Below, piece by piece: positions 10,846 through 21,614 of a DNA stretch of 64,000 nucleotides (its first letter is position 1; every line of letters starts with the position of its first letter). The DNA comes from Hennigella sp045617465 (GTDB lineage Bacteria; Bacillota_I; Bacilli_A; Mycoplasmatales; Mycoplasmoidaceae). The stretch is from contig JAZLIQ010000003.1 of the NCBI GenBank assembly GCA_045617465.1, positions 62,001 to 126,000 on the forward strand. The letters are read 5' to 3'. The translations under genes and the position numbers were made by a program. The notes beneath the pieces are model-generated. The model was not told the DNA's origin and did not search any database. It saw only the letters and a list, made by a program, of their open reading frames with translations.

Positions 10846-13551
10846 TATTCATTCATTATGGTTAACTTTCATATACAAACGTTTAGTTAACTCAGCTAGA
10901 ATAATATATCCAACAATAATGCCTAATAATGCTAATCAGAATCATGGGTTTAAAGCATTAATATCAGCTGGGTTTGGTGCAAATTGTAAACCAAAACTTA
11001 AACCAGGTATAAATGGAACAGCTGCTAAGAACAACATTGAACCACAAGTTGCTAACACAACAGGTAATGATGGGTTTGTTTGGAAGTATGCTGTTTTTCT
11101 ACTACGTAGAACATGGATAATAACTGTTTGACTAACAGCCGCTTCAATAAACCACCCTGCTTGGAATAGCATTTGTGTTTCTGGACTGTTGTAACCAAAT
11201 GCAAAGAATAAGATAGCGAATGTTACCACATCAAATATTGTGCTAACAGGTCCTAAGATCACCATGAACTTGATAATCGACATGGCATTTCAATTCTTTG
11301 GAGTCTGTAAGAACTTATTATCAATTGCATCCCACGGAATTGATAATTGTGTAAAGTCATAGAACAAGTTCATGAAGATAATTTGAATCGGCATCAAAGG
11401 ATTGAATGGTAATCATACAGCTGCAATCAACATTGATAACATGTTACCAAAGTTACTACTTAATGAAATCTTGATATATTTCATGATGTTAGCAAATGTT
11501 CTTCTGCCTTGTAATGCACCATTACCAAGGATCTCTAGATCCTTTTCTAGTAAGATAACATCAGCAGATTCTTTAGCAATATCGACTGCTGTATCAACTG
11601 AAATAGCAATATCTGCTGCTCTCATAGCAGGAGCATCATTAATACCATCTCCCATAAAACCAACTACGTGTTTGTTAGCTTTCAAAGCTGTAACAATAGA
11701 TGCTTTTTGTTCAGGAGACAATTTGGCAAAGATTGTTACATCTTTAACTTTTTCTCTTAGTTGTTCAAAGTCCATCTTTTCAATATCATCACCAAGTAAG
11801 ACTTTGTTAAAGCCTAATCCTAGTTGTTGACAAATATATTTAGTTACTTTTTCATTATCACCAGTTAAGATCTTTATTTGAACACCTTTAGCTAGTAAAT
11901 CCTTAACAGCTGCTTTAGCAGACATCTTAGGTGGATCTAGTAGGGCAATATATCCAACAAGCATTAAATCCTTTTCATCTTCGTCTGAAAAGGCTTCATT
12001 CTTTAATAATGGTTCGTGGTTAGTTGCTACACAAATAACTCTCATACCATTTTCATTTAGATCTGCTATTTGTTTTTTAATCTTATTAATTCATTCTTTA
12101 GTTAAGTTTTCTTCTTTGTTATTAACAAGAACTTTTGAACAAACATTTAAAATTTCTTCAGAAGCACCTTTGGTAATTAGACGTTTGTGTCCTTCTTTAT
12201 CCATAACAATAATGGACATTCTTCTTCTTTCAAAGTCAAAAGGTATTTCATCCACCTTTTTATATTCTTTGACTTCGTCCATTATTTTTCTTTGCATTGC
12301 TCTTTCTACAATGGCTTTATCAATCAAGTTCTTTAAACCTGTTTGATGGTATGAATTTAAACAACCATAAAGTAAAACTTTATTGTCTTCCTTACCTTCA
12401 ACATTTAAATGTTCTTGAAGAACAATATGATCTTCTGTTAATGTTCCTGTTTTATCAGTACACAAAACATCCATTGCTCCAAATGTTTGAATAGCATTAA
12501 CATTTTTAATAATAGCTTTTTGCTTTGAAAACTTGATTGCCTCTTTAGTTAAGTTAAGAGTAACAATCATTGGTAACATTTCAGGAATAATGGCAATAGC
12601 TGCTGCTAGTGAGAATGTTAAAGCCTCAATTCATGGGTTTTTACCAAATAAATCAAAACCACCAAATTGATTCTTTAATCCTTTAATAATAAAGATAATT
12701 AAGCACATGGCAGCCATTGTTATAAGGATAATGTGGCCAACCTTCTTAATTCCCTTATCAAAGCTTGTTTGTGGTCTTTTTGCACCAACAGCTTTTGCAA
12801 CCTTACCTAGGAATGTATCTTTTCCTGTTTGAACAGCAATACCATATGCTGAACCTGAAGCAACAGTTGTACCCATGAAACAAATGTTAGTACAACTTAG
12901 TGCATTACCTACCTCCGTAGGAGTAATGGCGGTTTTTTCTACTGGTTCAGATTCACCAGTTAGTGCAGATTGCGTAATGAAAAGGTCTTTTGCATATAAC
13001 AATCTCATATCTGCAGGAACCATGTCTCCCGCAGCTAAGTGAATAATATCACCTGGAACAATTTGTTCAATAGGGATTTCTTTTTTCTTTCCCTCACGTT
13101 CAATGGCAGCAGTGGTATGAATCATTTCATTTAACTTTTCACTTGCTTTACCAGATTTAAAGTTTTGAATAAAGTTTAAAGTACCTGATAAGACAATCAT
13201 TCCAATAATAATTCCAAATGATACTCATTCAGCTACTTTTATTCCTTCCCCTGTTCATAAAGGTAAAAGGATTGTTAACAATCCTACAACTAATAAAATT
13301 AAAGTAAATGGCGTTACAAAAGCATCAAATAATGTTTTGTATCAAGTTACTTTATTTTGATTAGCAATAGTATTGAAGCCATATCTATCTAATTTGGCTT
13401 CAATTTGTTCTTCTCTTAAACCATTTTCAGAGGTTTCAAAGTCATTAAGCAAAGCTTTAGGTTGCTTAGTAGCTTGTTCTACTAAGAATTGCCCTTGTTT
13501 TTGCGTAATATATAATTTTCTTTTTTCTTTTCGTTGTTGTCTCTTAGACAT
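10843..13551 (-). CDS. mgtA: Mg2+-importing P-type ATPase (MgtA type)
   Basis: 902 residues after joining five segments split only by TGA-Trp. Phosphorylation motif DKTGTLT with Asp at about 366, TGES in the actuator domain, and MGDGINDAPA near 633-642 followed by VDTAVDIAKESAD, typical of type III-B Mg2+ P-type ATPases. About ten membrane helices are expected; hydrophobic pairs are visible near residues 90-130, 265-330 and in the C-terminal 200. It imports Mg2+. The start ATG has no recognisable ribosome site and lies 112 bases downstream of the predicted transcript start, behind a possible leader peptide (13583-13642). Confidence 0.93.
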
Positions 13552-13582
13552 GTTATGAGCATGCTAAGCAAATCAAGCAAGA

Positions 13583-13642
13583 TTAAAACAATGTAAGGAT
13601 AAATACATCGCTGTTATCTAACTGTATCGATTCACTTGTCAT
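13583..13642 (-). CDS. Candidate 19-residue leader peptide of mgtA
   Basis: A 20-codon frame (MTSESIQLDN... ending TLF, TAA) with an excellent ribosome site, AAGGAAAGG, about 7 bases upstream, in contrast to mgtA itself, which has none. It sits between the predicted promoter (-10 at 13670-13675) and mgtA. The ribosome-site/start segment (13642-13652) is an exact 11-base complement of the end of the frame (13595-13605), so translation and folding would exclude each other. Acidic residues (E, D, D) are frequent, as in enterobacterial mgtL-type leaders, but there is no sequence similarity. Whether it is translated is unproven. Confidence 0.5.
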   Translation of the reverse strand: MTSESIQLDNSDVFILTLF

Positions 13643-13652
13643 ATTTATCCTT
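13595..13652 (-). promoter_or_regulatory. 11-bp hairpin in the mgtA 5' leader
   Basis: In the mRNA, AAGGATAAATA (from the leader ribosome site into the ATG) pairs perfectly with TATTTATCCTT 36 bases later. An 8-base palindrome AGCATGCT (13558-13565) lies just before the mgtA start. No M-box or other known Mg2+ riboswitch consensus was recognised. Confidence 0.5.
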
Positions 13653-13669
13653 TCCTTGTTAATATGTTA

Positions 13670-13675
13670 ATTATA
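13670..13675 (-). promoter_or_regulatory. Candidate -10 box of mgtA
   Basis: TATAAT on the minus strand, about 28 bases before the leader-peptide ATG and just downstream of the terminator that ends the threonine dehydratase gene, so mgtA appears independently transcribed. Confidence 0.5.
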
Positions 13676-13692
13676 CATATAAATAAAAAAAT

Positions 13693-13716
13693 AAAAAGAG
13701 GATTTATCCTCTTTTT
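13693..13716 (-). terminator. Terminator of the threonine dehydratase gene
   Basis: AAAAAGAGGAT-AA-ATCCTCTTTTT hairpin followed by T-rich DNA on the minus strand; it overlaps the TAA stop at 13715-13717. Confidence 0.85.
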
Positions 13717-14938
13717 AGAAACAACGTACAAAGAAGTTTTGTAATCTAATGTGAGATTTAACTCTTTCGCATGTTTTGCTATCAGGTGCGATTACAGCGA
13801 TTAGATATGTTCCAGGAGTTAAATTTTTATTTACTTTAACTTCAGTATCTAAAGTTCATGCTACACAGTTGTTTTCAGATAAATATTTAACAAAATCTTC
13901 AACTTCCTTTTGAGCTTTAAAGTAAACAATTGTCTTAAATCTTCTACCTTCAATTGTTAAAGCACGAATACTTGAATGTGATAACATGTCAAGATCAATG
14001 TTTCCGCCAGATATTAGCATAGCTACTTTTCTGCCTTTAACATTAACCTTTCCAGCCATTACTGCAGCTGTTGGCATTGCACCTGCACCTTCAGATACAA
14101 TTTTACCTTTTTCCATTAGTAAGTTAATTGCACGGGCAATTTCATCTTCAGTAACAGTTACAATCTTATCAACCTTATCTTTGATAATATCAAAGGTAAT
14201 AGTTCCAGGTGTTTTAACAGCACAACCATCAGCTAGTGTTGGAACTCCTTTGCTGTAAGAAATTAATTTCTTTGCATCAAAAGATTTCTTCATTGCTGGG
14301 AAGTTTTCAGCTTGCACACCAATAACTTCAATTTTTGGATCAAGAGCTTTAACATAAGTAGCAATACCACTTATTAAACCTCCACCACCAATTGGAACAA
14401 TGAACATATCAATGTCTGGTTGCTTTTGTAAAATATCATCAGCAACAGTTGCTTGACCAGCAATTACAAGTGGATGATCATATGGAGGGATTTCTGTTAA
14501 TCCCTTTTGTTTAGCTAATTTCTTACTTAATGCATAAGCGGCATCAAAGCTTGGTTCTGGAGCAAGAATTACTGTTCCACCGAAGTTCTTTGTTGCTTGA
14601 ATCTTAGCTAATGGTGCATTAGATGGCATACAAATGTATGACTTAATACCTAATGTAGATGCAGATAATGCTGTACCTTGTGCATGGTTACCAGCAGAAG
14701 CACAGATAACACCCTTCTTCTTTTGCGCAGGTGTTAAGTGCATAATAGCATTTAAGGCACCTCTAATCTTAAATGATTTAACAGCTTGTACTGTTTCAGC
14801 ACAATGGTATAATTCACCTTTAAATTCATTAGATAATGTTGGACAATATTTAACTAAAGTTGGATAAATTAAACCAGACTTTTTCATATTTCTAGCAGCT
14901 TCGTGAATATCATGAAGCGTAACTCATTCTTTTTTCAT
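13715..14938 (-). CDS. ilvA: Threonine dehydratase (threonine ammonia-lyase)
   Basis: 407 residues from the ATG at 14936-14938, which has AGAAGG upstream; a later ATG (14887) is only apparent because a TGA-Trp lies at codon 5. PLP fold type II: Lys57 in SFKIRGA binds PLP, CASAGNHAQG is the substrate loop, GGGGLISG the phosphate loop, and SGGNIDLDML closes the catalytic domain. The C-terminal 80 residues form an ACT-like regulatory part as in the ~400-residue catabolic/allosteric class. It turns threonine into 2-oxobutyrate plus ammonia. Unusual for a mycoplasma, where amino-acid catabolism is mostly limited to arginine. Could also act on serine. Confidence 0.92.
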
Positions 14939-14982
14939 ATAAAAACCTTCTTTTAATTATTATATCTTTATATTTCAAAAGA

Positions 14983-15006
14983 AAAAGAGGATGTACATCC
15001 TCTTTT
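14983..15006 (-). terminator. Terminator after tRNA-Trp
   Basis: AAAAGAGGATG-TACATCCTCTTTT, a nearly perfect palindromic hairpin with flanking T-run 8 bases beyond the tRNA 3' end. Confidence 0.8.
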
Positions 15007-15013
15007 ATCTATA

Positions 15014-15088
15014 TGGCAGGGGTGGCAGGATTTGAACCCACAACACGCGGATTTGAAGTCCGCAGTTCTGCCGTTGAACTACACCCCT
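15014..15088 (-). tRNA. tRNA-Trp (anticodon UCA, reads UGA)
   Basis: 75 bases with encoded CCA. Acceptor AGGGGTG/CACCCCT, anticodon stem GCGGA/TCCGC with loop CTTCAAA giving anticodon TCA, T-loop TTCAAAT. It reads UGA and, by wobble, UGG as tryptophan, consistent with the many in-frame TGA codons here. It has its own TATAAT box at 15105-15110 and a terminator downstream. Confidence 0.97.
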
Positions 15089-15104
15089 AATAATAACTTA
15101 ATAT

Positions 15105-15110
15105 ATTATA
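15105..15110 (-). promoter_or_regulatory. Candidate -10 box of tRNA-Trp
   Basis: TATAAT on the minus strand 16 bases before the tRNA 5' end, in the short gap after coaX. Confidence 0.5.
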
Positions 15111-15123
15111 TGAATAAATCAAG

Positions 15124-15873
15124 TTATCAGTTTTTTTCTTTTAATAATTCAGCAAGACCTAATAAAACCATGTTTTTAGTTTCTTTATACTTTTTGTTGA
15201 TCTTTACAAAACGGTAAACATCTCCACCAGTTAAAAAGACTTGTTCTGGTTTTAATTTGTATTCTTTAACAACTTTTTGAATAAATCCATCTATTACTCA
15301 GTTTGCTCCAGTTGCAAATGCGTCACGAGTATTAGTAGATTTATCCATATCATATTCCTCAGGAATATAATCACGTGGAATAGTTGTTAATGTAGCAAGA
15401 TGTTCCATTCCTTTTGACATACTTGGAAAAAGGAATGTATTGATAATTTGTGTATTTTTTAGAACAATACCAAAATATGCAGTTCCCAAACTACAAACAA
15501 AACTTTCCTTAAATTGCTTTGAAGCATAGTATGCACAAAGCATGATGTCTGAACCGATAAACACATCGTCTGGAATATTAGATAAGTCTAAAATGTTTTT
15601 GAAATCTGGTCTTGAGACAATTCTAATCTCACAATTTAAAAGTTTTTTAAGTTGCGCATTAAATGGTTGTGCATAATCAACAGAAGCAGTTATAGACTCA
15701 ATTACTTTTGTTGGGTGACGATCACCCAAATATAGAAACTTAGACAAAATTTCTCTAGCATTAACTGTCCTTGGGCAGTTTTTATATTCAATGATTTTTT
15801 CATAAGAACTATCGTAGATAGCTGCTTTTATATAGCTATTACCATAGTCAATTAACAAATAATTTGGTTTCAT
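15124..15873 (-). CDS. coaX: Probable type III pantothenate kinase
   Basis: 249 residues, the usual size for CoaX. The start DYGNSYIKAA matches the DxGNTxxK phosphate-1 motif with the catalytic Asp; GSDIMLCAYYA corresponds to GADRxxxxxaA, SLGTAYFGIVL to the phosphate-2 DxGTAxT loop, and FLTGGDV to the adenosine-site glycine motif. It would phosphorylate pantothenate, the first step to CoA. Several positions are degenerate (GSDI for GADR, SLGTAYF for DxGTATT), so activity is less certain than the fold. Last gene of the long pst run; its ATG overlaps the licA stop by one base. Confidence 0.72.
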
Positions 15874-16700
15874 TATTTTAATCCTCTACTATACCAATGA
15901 ATTTGTCTAATTGTTCTTTTGCGATATTTAATAATTTTGTTTGTTTGAGGCATTGTTCAAGTTCATAGATAAGCAAAAACTGAACAAACAAAGATGTAAT
16001 TTTTTAGTTTTTGCATGTTGAAATTAGCAATGTATTTTTTCCAATCAATGCTTTCATATCATCATAGTCTAGCTTCTCTAATAAAGTTCGCATAATCTCA
16101 ATAGTCTGAAGCTAATCCACATCATTCATAATCAATTAGGTGTAATTTTTTGTTATTATCAATGATGATATTTAAAGCATTGATGTCAGTATGACTTACT
16201 ACTGTTGGGTCTTCTCTATATTTATCAATGATCCCTAAGTACTTTGTTTGGAATTTTAAATCTAAACGATATAAGTTATCATTGTAAACATCAAAGTTAA
16301 TTGGTTTAAAAGTGTTTTCTTTAGGAAGTTTTAATTGATGAATTTTCTTTATTAAAGAAAATAATTCATCAGTGTGTTTTCACTTCTTTCATGAATAAAT
16401 TTTAGGGTTTGTTCCTTCAATTCATTCTTTTATGGCAACACCAGTTCTTGCATCAAAATAAACAAATTTCTGATCACCCATTAATGATATTATTTGGTGT
16501 TCATTAGCTCTATTAATTAAATCACTACGATGCGGTATTCTTACTTGGTACTTCTTTCCATTTTCAAATGTTGCCAAGTAAGAAATGTTAGTGTAACCAC
16601 TATGGATATCTTCCATAGATATCACTTTACCATTTTTATCCTCAAATACTTTTTTTAATAAGTTTTGAGCATATTCATCTTTTTTATTAATTTGTCTCAT
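15873..16700 (-). CDS. licA: Choline/ethanolamine kinase family phosphotransferase (LicA-like)
   Basis: 275 residues interrupted only by many TGA-Trp. The N-terminal lobe has SGYTNISYLATFENGKKYQVRIP (nucleotide-binding strands with Lys/Arg); the catalytic HTDINALNIII and metal-binding LIDYEWCG match the HxDxxxxN and hxDxE motifs of choline kinases and aminoglycoside phosphotransferases. LicA-type enzymes phosphorylate choline or ethanolamine for lipid or surface decoration. Overlaps the FtsK-like gene by 14 bases and coaX by one. Another small-molecule substrate is possible. Confidence 0.82.
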
Positions 16701-18648
16701 TTTGTTTTGCCTCTGAAAGAATCTTCTCTTCTCTTTGTTTTAAACGCATACCATAGAATGTTGCAATAACATCTATATCTGCAGTTAATTCAGCATAGTT
16801 GATGTTAGCTATTTGTAAACGTTTCATGTTTCCGATCTTGTTGTCACCAAAGTGTAAACAGTCACCGTTTCCATGTAATTGATATCCACGATGGTTGTCA
16901 AAGATCTTCATGCTTTCTTCTTGGCTATTTAAAGCCAAGATGTATTTATCACTAACATTGTCAAAGATATCTTTATCTAACACATCATTATTAGCCATAT
17001 ATGATTGTAAGATTAGATATACACCAACTTTCTTACCGTTTTCTAAAATATCAGTAAGGATCTTATTGTTTTGGAATGTTTCCTTAATTAAACTATCAAA
17101 GTTAGTGATCAACACTAAAATATGTTTCATTTTAGGTTGCAAGTTTCCAACTGTTCTGTTATATTGATCAACAGTGTTAACATTATTAACTTTTAATAAA
17201 CTTATACGTTCATTAACAGTTCTTTGAATTTCATGTAATTTGTCCGTACATAAAGTAATAGAATCACATACTCTTCCTTCGGAATGTGGTAGGTTACTAA
17301 AGTATGAATAAGTAGACTCTACATTAGGGTTAAGAACAATAAGATCTAACTTATCTGGATTAGTAATATAACACATTGATAGTGTCATTAATACTGCCAA
17401 TGTTGATGAACCAGAACCTTTCTTACCAACAATCAATGCTGAAGAGTTGTTACGGAAGTTTTGCGTTGCCAATGCTCCGTCCTTATTTATTCCAAACACT
17501 GCTGTTAGATCTTTACCATCATTGTAAAGTTCAAACATTGTTCTTAAACATAGTTTAGAGAAATATATGTTATCTATTTCAATATTGATGATGTTTCCAC
17601 GTAATGAGATATTGAAATGATCTAGTCTCATTACTTTAGCTATTCTTGGTTGTAATTGTAAAATAGTTTTGATTTCTTGTTTGTTTTTAGCTTCAAAACA
17701 AATTTCACTAAATGAAGAATAAACATTGATATCTGTTGGAACACAATCAATATTACAGTTTTTAAATAATGTTACTAAACGGTTTTGTAAATGTCTAGCA
17801 CGTTTGAAGTTAGCGCTATGTCTATTAACATCGGTATTAGGTAACATATTGTAAGGAAGTGATCCGCTTGCTAAAGCAACCGCCTCAACTTCAGTACGTT
17901 TCTTTTTTCTAAATTTATTTTGGTTATCACGCTTAGACTTTAATTCGTTGTAACCATCATATTTAAATGTTCCACCTAATTTTCTAATTAATCATCCACG
18001 TAATTTTAAACCAACACGTGTAGTACGATAATTAACATTTAGAATTAATAGGATACAAATAATTAGAACTATTGCTGAAACAACAATTAGAACAATGAAT
18101 GATAGGAAAGTAAACAAGTATCCTATTAATTCACCAAATATACCACCAGTTACATAATAGTTAAAGAAACCATCATATCTTCAATTAGTAAAATAACTAA
18201 ATCATTCATTATGATAGTTAGTCATAATTACATTAAAGCCTTGTACTTCTTTTAATGTTGTAACTAATAAACCAGTTACACCAGAAACTATACAACAAGC
18301 AGCAATTAAACCAATAAAGCTGAAAATGAAGAATCTTTTATCCTGCACTATCCGTGAATAGCCAGTATTAAACATTCAGCCTATTTCAGCAAATATAGCT
18401 AAACCATAGAAGATATATTTGCCAAACCCAAATAAATAATCAAATAATCCATCTACATAACTACCAATAAATGGTACACGGGCAAAGACTACTATTGTAT
18501 ATAACAATAGTGCTATCTTTCCTATATACTTTCAAACAGTTGCAACTTTACGTTTATGTTGCAATTGTTCTTTATTAGAGGGAGGAACAAAGTTACTTCC
18601 TTGTTCCGCTGCTGTAGATTGATCTATTATTTTTTGAGTATCAGCCAT
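16687..18648 (-). CDS. FtsK/SpoIIIE-like membrane protein with degenerate ATPase motifs
   Basis: 653 residues. The first 220 residues hold four to five membrane helices, then a basic linker, then an FtsK-like beta/alpha domain. The Walker A region at about 408-416 reads GKKGSGSST where FtsK has GTTGSGKS: the catalytic Lys is Ser. Walker B reads LVLITNFDSL where FtsK has VvviDEladL, so Asp-Glu is lost. The later LHGNGDCLHFG matches the LLGrGDMLy motif, which supports the family. No gamma DNA-recognition domain. It starts 3 bases after the RNase J-like gene and overlaps licA. Probably a non-hydrolysing relative; a DNA-anchoring role is inference. Confidence 0.8.
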
Positions 18649-18651
18649 AAT

Positions 18652-20400
18652 CTATTCTTTGTCTTCTGCTAAACCTACTTTAGCTTTGTCAACAGCATCC
18701 TTATAAATTATTGTTAACAATACTAATGGACGTTTACCAAACTTCTTTTCATATTGTTTAACAATTTGTTTTTTAAAGTAATCTTGTTGATCTCTTGATA
18801 AGTTTGTATTAGGTTTTAAACTATTTAACAAATCAAGCATAGTTGTATTTAGAGTAGTGTTAATTTCATTAACAATCTCTTGGTTTTTTGGATCAGCTTG
18901 ATTCAAAACACCAACAATGTTGTAGTTGTAGTGTTCAATTTTCTTAGCGTGTTTGTCAAGTAATAAACTTGCAAGGACACAACCAGAGTCTGCCATTTGT
19001 TCGCATTCAAACAATCCACTAGCTCCCACATCATATAGTCCTTGGTTACCTACATATTGTTCTACAAGCTTAATATGTCTTTTAGCATCTATGAACTTGC
19101 CACCATCAAATGTAGCAATTTGTCCATTACCTAAAATAATAATGTTCTTTTGGGGAGTTATAACTTTGCTACATATCTCTTTATATTTAGCAAAGTCCAT
19201 AAATAATCCACCAATAGGAAGAATATATTTAGGTTTTAAAACATTTATTAAGAATTTGTTATCTTCTTGACTTTGTGATAATTGAATGATATCTTTAGGT
19301 AGTTTAACTACTCTAGATACATTTAATCTATTAATACTATCAAATAAGTTGGCTTCTAGTTTTTCATAACCAGGGGTTGTCAAGATTGAATAAACAAACG
19401 TATCGGTTGGTTTAAATGTCAAACGTTGATCATCACCAACAACTATCTTTTGTAATTTAGTAAATAAGCTCTGCTTATCACCTGAAACAACAATAATTCC
19501 ACGGTCAATTGTGTTAATTTGTTGTTCATTAATGTAAAGAAGGTTATTAAAGTTAACAATCTTATTTGATTGCATATAGTTAAATGCTCTAGCCAAACTT
19601 GGAGAGTAAATATAGAATGGGATTGTCTTCTTAGCAGCTATAGCAGCTAACTTAGTTAATTTATAAATATCTTCTTCTTCAATAACAAAGATGCCACGGT
19701 TAGGCATATCTAAGACACAATTTTCATAGAATGTGTCAATGTTATAGTGAGGAGAAGTAAATCCTCTATGTTGGATATTCTTACCAATAGAAGTAATTAA
19801 TAATAAGGTATTGTTTTTTGTAAACTTATTTACTTGTTCAAGTAAATCATATGTTGCATTGTTTACGCTTGTTGGAATAATAAAGTGATCAACGTAAACG
19901 ATTGCACCAGCATCTGTATTAAAGGCAAAGCCCAGTGATGTAGGCATGAAACTTGCTGTTCTAAAAGGTAGAATATCAATCTTACCTAATTTGAATGGTT
20001 CAAGAGGTTTAACAGCATTAATATTAAATCTAGTCTTTAAAGAAGCATGATTATCAGGTTTTTTACCTCTTGGTCTGAAACATCAGTCCAAGTTGTTATT
20101 GATAATCATTTGTCCCAAATGACTTGTAAAAACCGGAACATTAGGTAAATTCTTAATTAAGAACTCTAATCCTCCATATAGGTTATAGCTAGGAGTTGGA
20201 ATAAAAATTCCTTTGATCTTTTGTTTGTTATCAATTAAGTAAGAAAAGTCTGCAACGATTTTCTTAATTCCTAATTGAATAACACTAGGACAGTGAATAC
20301 CACATCCTAAGACATATATGTCTCCGTCTATAACTAAGGCGTCACAGACTTTATCTTTTTCATCCTGTCCGCCTAAACATAAAAATTCAATTTTTGCCAT
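18652..20400 (-). CDS. RNase J-like metallo-beta-lactamase/beta-CASP protein without catalytic residues
   Basis: 582 residues, the size of RNase J. The N-terminal region aligns with RNase J (LGIKKIVADFSYLI for LGID.VIPD.tYL), but the metal motif HGHxDH is replaced by PTPSYNL at residues 68-74, and the TGDF metal strand and PVHGE motif are also altered (VDHF, PIGGL). This is the pattern of a J2-type, catalytically poor or dead subunit. B. subtilis RNase J2 and M. genitalium MG423 are comparable. It could partner an active RNase J encoded elsewhere. Two bases separate it from phoU. Confidence 0.82.
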
Positions 20401-20402
20401 TT

Positions 20403-21095
20403 TTATCTCTTTCTTGATTCTTTACCGAAATAGAAATTAGGTTCTTCAATATAAATGAAGTTTTCTAAGATATTGAAAGCATGGTCAGCATTTCTTTCAA
20501 TATGTTTAATAGCAGTAAAGATTGCGATCTTGCTATTTAAGTCTTTTCTACTTCTAAAGATCTTTTCTCCCACTTCTTTAAAGCCTTCACGATATTTTGC
20601 TCCAAAGTCATAGAACATAACACTAGCTCTATTTGTGTAATATGTTCTAGATTGATGTGGTCCAGAAGCAATATTACGATATATTTCTTTAGAAAAGTCA
20701 TGAGAGCCTTTCATCAATCTACAAATAATACGTTGAATATCATCATCTATTTGTTTTTGATGTTGTAGAGTTGTTGCAACTCTTTCAACAAAGTCCCCCA
20801 TTCTTTCTAAGTCTTTAATAGAACGAATGATTGCTATTAAGTATCTTAAGTGAGCAGCACGAGGCATATCTTTAGATATGATTCAGCTCGTCTCATCTAA
20901 TATTTGTGCTTCAAACTTATTAGCTTTCTTTTCGTTAGCTAAAATATGAGCATATTGCAATGGAGTTAGTTTCTTTGAAGTTTTAAACTTCTTGTAAAGA
21001 TAGTCTTGCGATTGTAACACATGGTTAAAGAATCGTAAGAACATCTTACGAAGATTATCTTCAGAAGCTTTTAGCGTATCAAAGTTAATAGCCAT
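20403..21095 (-). CDS. phoU: Phosphate transport regulator PhoU
   Basis: 230 residues, all-helical, with the duplicated PhoU pattern: DLERMGDFVERVA in the first bundle and HIERNADHAFNI in the second, both metal-binding ExxxD signatures. PhoU restrains phosphate uptake through the Pst transporter and accompanies pst genes widely. Spacing to the PQ-loop gene is 2 bases. No PhoR/PhoB is in the window, so here it may act on the transporter alone (inference). Confidence 0.9.
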
Positions 21096-21097
21096 TA

Positions 21098-21535
21098 TTA
21101 TTCACCAGCAATAGGTGCAGTTGGGTCAGAAGGTACTTCTACTTTCTTAGCAGCTTCTTTTTCAGCCTTTGCCATTCTAATCTTTGTTCTGTATGATTCG
21201 TAATTTTCACAGAATTGCTTTTCTGTAGTTTGGAATTTCTTAGAATAGTGCATAGATCTTAATTTGAACACCATAAGAATAGCACCAACAATCAAAGCAA
21301 AGAAGTTTGCTAGGAAAATTGGTAATGCACCTGAGATGTTATCTGTATAAAGTGGATCGATGAACATTCCAATCGCTTGGATAACAAAGAATACATCTCC
21401 TGCTAACATCAAAATTAACATCCAAAGTGAAATACCACAGGTATTTTTTGTTTTAATTACGTAAATTAATTGTGGCAAACAGTATATTGAAATACATATT
21501 GCAGCAATTAATCCAACATAGAAATATCAAGCCAT
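21098..21535 (-). CDS. PQ-loop (SemiSWEET-like) small membrane protein
   Basis: 145 residues from ATG at 21533-21535 (AAGGAG 6-8 bases upstream); a TGA-Trp at codon 3 hides this start from a standard-code search. Three membrane helices: residues 3-25, about 37-60 and about 68-92, with the signature LPQLIYVIKTKNT at the end of helix 1. Three-helix PQ-loop proteins dimerise to make SemiSWEET-type sugar pores; the cytoplasmic Lys/Glu-rich tail (about 50 residues) is additional. It lies between pstB and phoU, an unusual site; the substrate is unknown. Confidence 0.8.
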
Positions 21536-21614
21536 ATTATTTTCTCCTTATTATTAAATAGTTAATTACTTGGGCAAGTAACTTTTAAAGATAGTGTTAT
21601 GTATATTATATAAC

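Noticed and set aside
10843..13551. mgtA (and many other genes) as frameshifted or broken pseudogenes
   Set aside because: All interruptions are TGA in a constant frame at plausible Trp positions; with code 4 the genes are full length.
13552..13680. M-box riboswitch upstream of mgtA
   Set aside because: The leader is only about 110 bases and I cannot find the conserved M-box core; the leader-peptide/hairpin explanation fits what is seen.
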